From contig CADBTX010000306.1 in NCBI GenBank assembly GCA_902797705.1, forward strand, positions 1-10,791: a stretch of 10,791 nucleotides of DNA, read 5' to 3'. Below the pieces are notes generated by a model, which had not been told where the DNA came from, ran no database searches, and worked only from the letters and a program-made list of their open reading frames with translations. This document shows, piece by piece, positions 6,419-10,791 of this stretch (the stretch's first letter is position 1; every line of letters begins with the position of its first letter). A program made the position numbers and the translations under genes. Origin of the DNA: an uncultured Lachnospiraceae bacterium (GTDB lineage Bacteria; Bacillota; Clostridia; Lachnospirales; Lachnospiraceae).

Positions 6419-9059
6419 TCTCCACATCCCTGTATACGGACTCAAAGCTCTCGGGGGAAACGGGCTTTGAGAAATAGAAGCCCTGGAAGATATCACAACC
6501 CATCTCCGACAGGAATCCAAGCTGTTTTTTGCTCTCCACTCCCTCTGCTATGACCGTCATACCCAGGCGCTTTGCCATGGAGATCACGGATTCCAGTATG
6601 ACTGAAGCCCTCTCTTCATCTTCAGTGGCGTTTAAGAAGCCCATATCGATCTTCAATACATCGATCTTTATGTCCTTAAGCATATTCAGGGATGAGTAGC
6701 CGCTTCCGAAGTCATCCATCTCCACCTGGAAGCCCTGCTCCTGAAGCTTGTCCACCAGCTTTGATCCGTCTGAACGGTCAAGCATCACTGCTGTCTCCGT
6801 GATCTCAAGCTTCAGTTTTTCCGGTGTAAGATCGTACCTGGCCCTCAGATCGTGGAGGCTCTGCTCTATATCCAGATAATATATGTCCTTGGGTGAGATA
6901 TTTACGGAAATGGACATATCTTCAAGGGGAGTACCCTTCCACTCATTCAGCTTCTTTGCGGCCTCCTCCCATATCACCTCGTCAAGCCTGTAGATCTGAT
7001 TGGTCTTTTCAAGCACGGGAATGAATTCTCCCGGGGAAACGATCTTTCCGTCGGAAATCCAGCGGGCAAGGGCCTCCGCTCCCACCAGGTTCCCGTCCTT
7101 ATCAACCTGGGGCTGAAGATACATCCTGAATTCATTATTTTTCAGGGCCTTATCGAAGCGCGAGAGGATATCGTTCTCAATAAGAGTATCCTTCATCATC
7201 TCATCGGTATAATAAACTATCTCGGTCTCATCATCGTTGTAAACGCTTTTCAGAGCCATGCTGGTCTTATCCAGCATAATGGAGGGACTCATGTCGGTAT
7301 TTTCTATGGCATAGACTCCCACCTTCACCACCATACGGTAGCCGTCGCCCACAGCATGCTTGGAAAAATCATTTATAAGGGACATGAACTCATCCTCCCG
7401 GAAGAGCTCCTTTTCCATAAAGATGGCAAAATGATCTCCGTTGATCCTTCCGATCTTTGCCCCTCTCTCTCCGTAATCCTGAGTTAAGAGCTGGGCCTCC
7501 TTTACGATTATCTCATTTCCCTTACCCATTCCGTAGAGCTGGTTTATTATCTTGAAATTTCTGACATCCGTGCTGATCATCAGATATTCGGATACATTAT
7601 TCTCTTTCAGATACTGACTTACAGCGTTATGGAAGCCGTCCCTGTTATAAAGACCGGTCATTACGTCGTGATCCAGCCAGTAGGAGCCTCCCACTTCTCC
7701 TTCCTTCTGGCTGGCCTTATCCTTGTACATTTCGGAATCCGCCACCTGCACGACGGACTGATAGTCGGTTCCGTCCTCGGGATAGCGGGCAAAACCACAG
7801 CTTATTGAAACATTGACGGATTTTCCGGAAACCGTGACCTTTCTGTTCATGACCTCCTTCATCCTTTTGATTATGGCTTCATAGAAATTATTCTCATGGG
7901 GTCCGTGGATGATGATGGCAAATTCATCGCCGCCGATCCTGTATACCGTATCACCCTGCCGGATGGTATTAGCCATCCGTTCGGCAGCGATATGGAGGAT
8001 CTCATCACCGGTCTTATGCCCATAGGTGTCGTTTATCCTCTTAAAATCATTGAGATCCACATAGATGATGCCGTATTTATCCCTGTTGGCCTTGAGCTCT
8101 TCCAGTGAGTCATTGTAGGCCCTGGAATTTCTCACCTTTGTCAGGGGGTCTGAATATGAAAGACCTTTTAACTCCTCCTCCCTTACCTTAAGGGAAAGGA
8201 AAAGATAATATACAAAAGCAATAAGGAAGGCAACCAAAACAGCTGCCACTGCAGACAGTGCCCTCTCCGCACCGTTTACCCAGCCCCCGTTTGGAGCGAT
8301 CAAAAGATGCCACTTCTCGTCGTTTGGCATCCTCTTATCTACCATGATGGGATTCTCCATAAAGGATTCACCAAAGGAAGAAAGGGTCATGGTCCTTCCT
8401 CCCGCGGGATTGGTCCTGTACAGCCTGTAATTGTAACCCAGATCCGCAAGATCATATACTCCGGAATTTCTGAAGAGCGCTTCTTCATCCAGAATGATGA
8501 CGGCGTAGCCCATATGTTCCTCTTTTTCCGGGATATTGTTGGTGTTTTCCTTAAAGAACTGGACAATTGCAAATACCTTCTCCCCGCTAAGGAGATTAAA
8601 GGTATCGGAAATGATCTTTCCGCCGCTTATCCTGGAATAGTTTGCCTCGTGGTTCAGTGTACTGCCCTCAGCCACAAGATCAGGCACTATAACTCCTCTT
8701 GCATCGGAAGGATAGATATATTCCAGTTCTTCTCCGTTGAAGATCATTGCCATCTTGAGAACATCCTGTCCCTGTTCGAAGAATTTCTCGCAGGCAGCGT
8801 CAAGCTTGTTCTTATCACGGATACCGTATTCCGTGCAGATGATATTCAGCATGTCCGCGCAGTACATTCCGGTATCGATATATTCTATTATCCTGGATTC
8901 GGCTGATTCCGCAGCAGTACGGGCTCTGGTCACCCGTATCTGACGATAGAAATCGTAAGCGCAAAAAATTATCACGAGAAAAGCGGAGAGGCAGATTATA
9001 AATATGCCTCCCGCTTTCAGAATGTTATTTTTTCTTTTTTCAGTCAAAGTTTCCGACAT
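6408..9059 (-). CDS. Membrane sensor GGDEF-GGDEF-EAL protein (c-di-GMP synthase/phosphodiesterase)
   Basis: This 883-residue protein should make and/or degrade cyclic di-GMP. Seen: transmembrane segment ~17-36; extracytoplasmic domain ~40-262, CHASE-like by its GYAVIILDEEALF and W-x-LLIAP-x-x-GW segments; second transmembrane segment ~266-290. The first GGDEF domain (~300-450) has an exact GGDEF (376-380) and an RxxD inhibitory site (R367, D370) at the usual five-residue distance. A second GGDEF-like domain (~463-620) has NGDHF at 540-544 and is probably catalytically dead. The EAL domain (~630-875) keeps E662, N720, E752, D782, D783, K803, E839 and Q859, so phosphodiesterase activity is expected. 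The ATG at 9059 follows an in-frame stop, and no later Met precedes the first membrane helix. No Shine-Dalgarno is visible, so coupling with the chemoreceptor gene 19 bp upstream is likely. Confidence 0.93.
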   Translation of the reverse strand: MSETLTEKRKNNILKAGGIFIICLSAFLVIIFCAYDFYRQIRVTRARTAAESAESRIIEYIDTGMYCADMLNIICTEYGIRDKNKLDAACEKFFEQGQDVLKMAMIFNGEELEYIYPSDARGVIVPDLVAEGSTLNHEANYSRISGGKIISDTFNLLSGEKVFAIVQFFKENTNNIPEKEEHMGYAVIILDEEALFRNSGVYDLADLGYNYRLYRTNPAGGRTMTLSSFGESFMENPIMVDKRMPNDEKWHLLIAPNGGWVNGAERALSAVAAVLVAFLIAFVYYLFLSLKVREEELKGLSYSDPLTKVRNSRAYNDSLEELKANRDKYGIIYVDLNDFKRINDTYGHKTGDEILHIAAERMANTIRQGDTVYRIGGDEFAIIIHGPHENNFYEAIIKRMKEVMNRKVTVSGKSVNVSISCGFARYPEDGTDYQSVVQVADSEMYKDKASQKEGEVGGSYWLDHDVMTGLYNRDGFHNAVSQYLKENNVSEYLMISTDVRNFKIINQLYGMGKGNEIIVKEAQLLTQDYGERGAKIGRINGDHFAIFMEKELFREDEFMSLINDFSKHAVGDGYRMVVKVGVYAIENTDMSPSIMLDKTSMALKSVYNDDETEIVYYTDEMMKDTLIENDILSRFDKALKNNEFRMYLQPQVDKDGNLVGAEALARWISDGKIVSPGEFIPVLEKTNQIYRLDEVIWEEAAKKLNEWKGTPLEDMSISVNISPKDIYYLDIEQSLHDLRARYDLTPEKLKLEITETAVMLDRSDGSKLVDKLQEQGFQVEMDDFGSGYSSLNMLKDIKIDVLKIDMGFLNATEDEERASVILESVISMAKRLGMTVIAEGVESKKQLGFLSEMGCDIFQGFYFSKPVSPESFESVYRDVETSS

Positions 9060-9078
9060 GAGATGATATCTGTTTTAC

Positions 9079-10791
9079 TCAATCCTTGAAGAATGCCATC
9101 TCATCATTGAGTTTCTTAGCAATATCCTTAAGATCGCTTGCTTCACTGGCAAGAGTTGTAACAGTAGCGGAAAGCTCCTCCATGGAAGCCCCGGTCTCCT
9201 CTGATGAAGCCGCATTTTCTTCGGATATCGCAGAAAGAGCGCTCATTGCGTCCACCACTGTGTTCTTGGAAGAATCGCAGGTTTCGGCGCCCTCTGAGAT
9301 ATGCTGAACACCGCCTACAGTATCATTGATATCGGTGATCATTCCGTTGATGGATTCAATAGTCTCACCAAGTGCGGACTGCTGCTCCATGTTGCCCTGC
9401 TTAACCTCGTCCGCAACACCAACTGCAGCACTTGACTGCTGTAAGAGCACATCCATCTCCTTACGGATCTCTTCTGCCATGATCCTGGAATCGTCAGCAA
9501 GCTTTCCGATCTCCTCAGCAACAACAGCAAAGCCCCGTCCTGCCTCTCCTGCTCTCGCCGCCTCGATGGAAGCATTGAGGGAAAGAAGGTTGGTCTGACT
9601 CGCAATGGAAGAGATGCCCTCTACCTTGTCGTTGATATTGGATACCGCATTCTGTGTGGCCTCGATGGCGCTGGTGATATTGTCGATCTTTGAGGTCATC
9701 TCGCTGCTGGAATTCTGCAGAGCTTCAAGCGACTTTCCTGAAACCTCGGAAGCCTCCTTCATCTTTCCTGCCAGTTCCTGCAGTGTTCCGGATGAACCCT
9801 TTACATCCTGTACAGCATCTCCGATCCTGCCCACATTCTCCGATGCAGACTGGATCTCATCCGCCTGCTGGGTAGCTCCGCTTGCGATCTGCTGTACCGC
9901 ATTTGATACGTCCTCTGCTGTCAGAGATATCTGGTTCGCCATATCAGCCAGTTCCTCTGAAGAATTCCCCACATCCACAGCGGATGACTTGATATCCGCA
10001 ACGATTCCCGAGAGAGTATCAATAAGGGAATTGGTGGCAGTTGAGATCTGACCGAATTCGTCCTTCCTTCTGTCATGCTTTTTAACCTTGGTAAACCGCC
10101 CGTCCGCCAGATCATCCAGCGAAGCGCTGATGTCCGTAATGGGATTTGTAAAGCTGTTTGCCATAAGGAAGGAAATTATCACGGCAATTATCAGCATGAT
10201 AAGGCCGACTATAAGTGTAACGACAGCCGACTTGGTGGCAGATGAGAGCACTACCTTTGAATTATTGGCGGTAACAACCGCAAATCCGGTCTTAGGCTCT
10301 ATAACATATGCGATGAAAGCACTGTAACCCTTTCCTGTATCTGCGGTATAGAATCCTTCCTGCTTTCCGGAGGTCATAAACTCGCTTGTGGCCCTGGACT
10401 CTTCCTCATGAGCTCCCTCGCCGTATTCGTACTGGGCGTGAGCCAGAAGGTCACCGTTTCTGTCAGCCACAAATGCATCACCCGACTCCGATGCCAGGAA
10501 TTCATGCAGATCGGAAAGCTCATAATTTCTCTGAACTATTCCTATTGTCTCTGAGGTGCTTCCCTCGGCATAGATGGGAACCGCTATGGTTATCTGTCTC
10601 TTACCGGTGGACTTGCTGACGATAAGGTCAGACACATACAGCTTTCCGTCCATAGCCTGCTTAAAATAATCACGGTCCGAAACATCCACGCAGTCTCCCT
10701 TTGTACGGAGTATCTGCATTCCGTCACCGCCTGTGATAACGGTACCGTTACCGTCGGCAAGGAACTCATCGATGGACTGCATCTGTGCCAG
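9079..10791 (-). CDS. Methyl-accepting chemotaxis protein (N-terminus beyond window)
   Basis: This transmembrane chemoreceptor signals ligand binding to CheA/CheW. The reading frame is open to the right edge; the first Met visible (10782) lies within the sensor domain, so the true start and first membrane helix are outside. Numbering from that Met: distal and proximal parts of a dCache sensor ~1-180 ([11 protein letters not shown] at 33-43 is typical), transmembrane segment ~185-207, HAMP ~209-262, and a long coiled-coil signalling domain. The conserved hairpin tip lies at ~390-426 ([20 protein letters not shown], then [20 protein letters not shown]). The C-terminus (FFKD) has no NWETF-type CheR/CheB tether. 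The gene precedes the c-di-GMP enzyme by 19 bp and is probably co-transcribed with it, suggesting linked control of motility. The ligand is unknown; dCache receptors often bind amino acids or small organic compounds. Confidence 0.95.
   Translation of the reverse strand: MAQMQSIDEFLADGNGTVITGGDGMQILRTKGDCVDVSDRDYFKQAMDGKLYVSDLIVSKSTGKRQITIAVPIYAEGSTSETIGIVQRNYELSDLHEFLASESGDAFVADRNGDLLAHAQYEYGEGAHEEESRATSEFMTSGKQEGFYTADTGKGYSAFIAYVIEPKTGFAVVTANNSKVVLSSATKSAVVTLIVGLIMLIIAVIISFLMANSFTNPITDISASLDDLADGRFTKVKKHDRRKDEFGQISTATNSLIDTLSGIVADIKSSAVDVGNSSEELADMANQISLTAEDVSNAVQQIASGATQQADEIQSASENVGRIGDAVQDVKGSSGTLQELAGKMKEASEVSGKSLEALQNSSSEMTSKIDNITSAIEATQNAVSNINDKVEGISSIASQTNLLSLNASIEAARAGEAGRGFAVVAEEIGKLADDSRIMAEEIRKEMDVLLQQSSAAVGVADEVKQGNMEQQSALGETIESINGMITDINDTVGGVQHISEGAETCDSSKNTVVDAMSALSAISEENAASSEETGASMEELSATVTTLASEASDLKDIAKKLNDEMAFFKD

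Noticed and set aside
6441..6471. CTCAAAGC/GCTTTGAG inverted repeat considered as plus-strand terminator for the LRR gene
   Set aside because: The loop is 15 bases and no T tract follows on either strand. It lies in codons for conserved EAL C-terminal residues.
6500..6530. T run (six Ts near 6516-6521) after a short ACAG/CTGT pairing as plus-strand terminator
   Set aside because: A four-base-pair stem with a nine-base loop is too weak to support a terminator call.
9605..10051. Serine-rich plus-strand open frame opposite the chemoreceptor
   Set aside because: Serine richness follows from the antisense of Ala/Glu/Ser-rich coiled-coil codons; there is no ribosome site and no family match.

Overview
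The window looks like a chromosomal stretch from a low-to-mid-GC Firmicute, most likely a gut or rumen Lachnospiraceae (Butyrivibrio-like). This is inferred from protein style: a hybrid histidine kinase with the linker and post-HPt tail common in that family, a BspA-type leucine-rich repeat protein, and BMP-family binding proteins. No rRNA, tRNA, CRISPR array, transposase or phage gene is visible. Coding density is very high; the longest non-coding gap is the 96-bp divergent promoter region at 4974-5069.

Layout. Left block, minus strand, read right to left: two membrane-anchored BMP-family binding proteins (4973-3891 and 3898-2789), then a tripartite hybrid histidine kinase (2805-22). Successive genes overlap by 8 and 17 bp, so this is almost certainly one operon. 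Middle block, plus strand: an exported MBL-fold (ComEC C-terminal-like) lipoprotein (5070-5915) overlapping by 4 bp (ATGA) a small secreted LRR_5/BspA-like protein (5912-6418). Right block, minus strand: a methyl-accepting chemotaxis protein cut by the window edge (10791-9079), followed 19 bp later by a membrane GGDEF-GGDEF-EAL protein (9059-6408). The plus pair and the right block converge with an 11-bp overlap of coding ends. The only convincing intrinsic terminator for the right block lies inside the coding sequence of the plus-strand LRR gene.

How the parts may work together. The region is rich in surface sensing: three separate membrane receptors (kinase, chemoreceptor, c-di-GMP enzyme) plus two exported proteins. 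The best candidate for an undescribed system is the BMP-BMP-kinase operon. It has no ABC transporter ATPase or permease beside it, so the two tethered binding proteins may act as ligand-binding co-receptors for the kinase, in the manner of XylFII-LytS, LuxP-LuxQ or TorT-TorS, probably for a nucleoside-like or other small solute. That is inference. The kinase's final response regulator and the chemoreceptor's N-terminus are outside the window.
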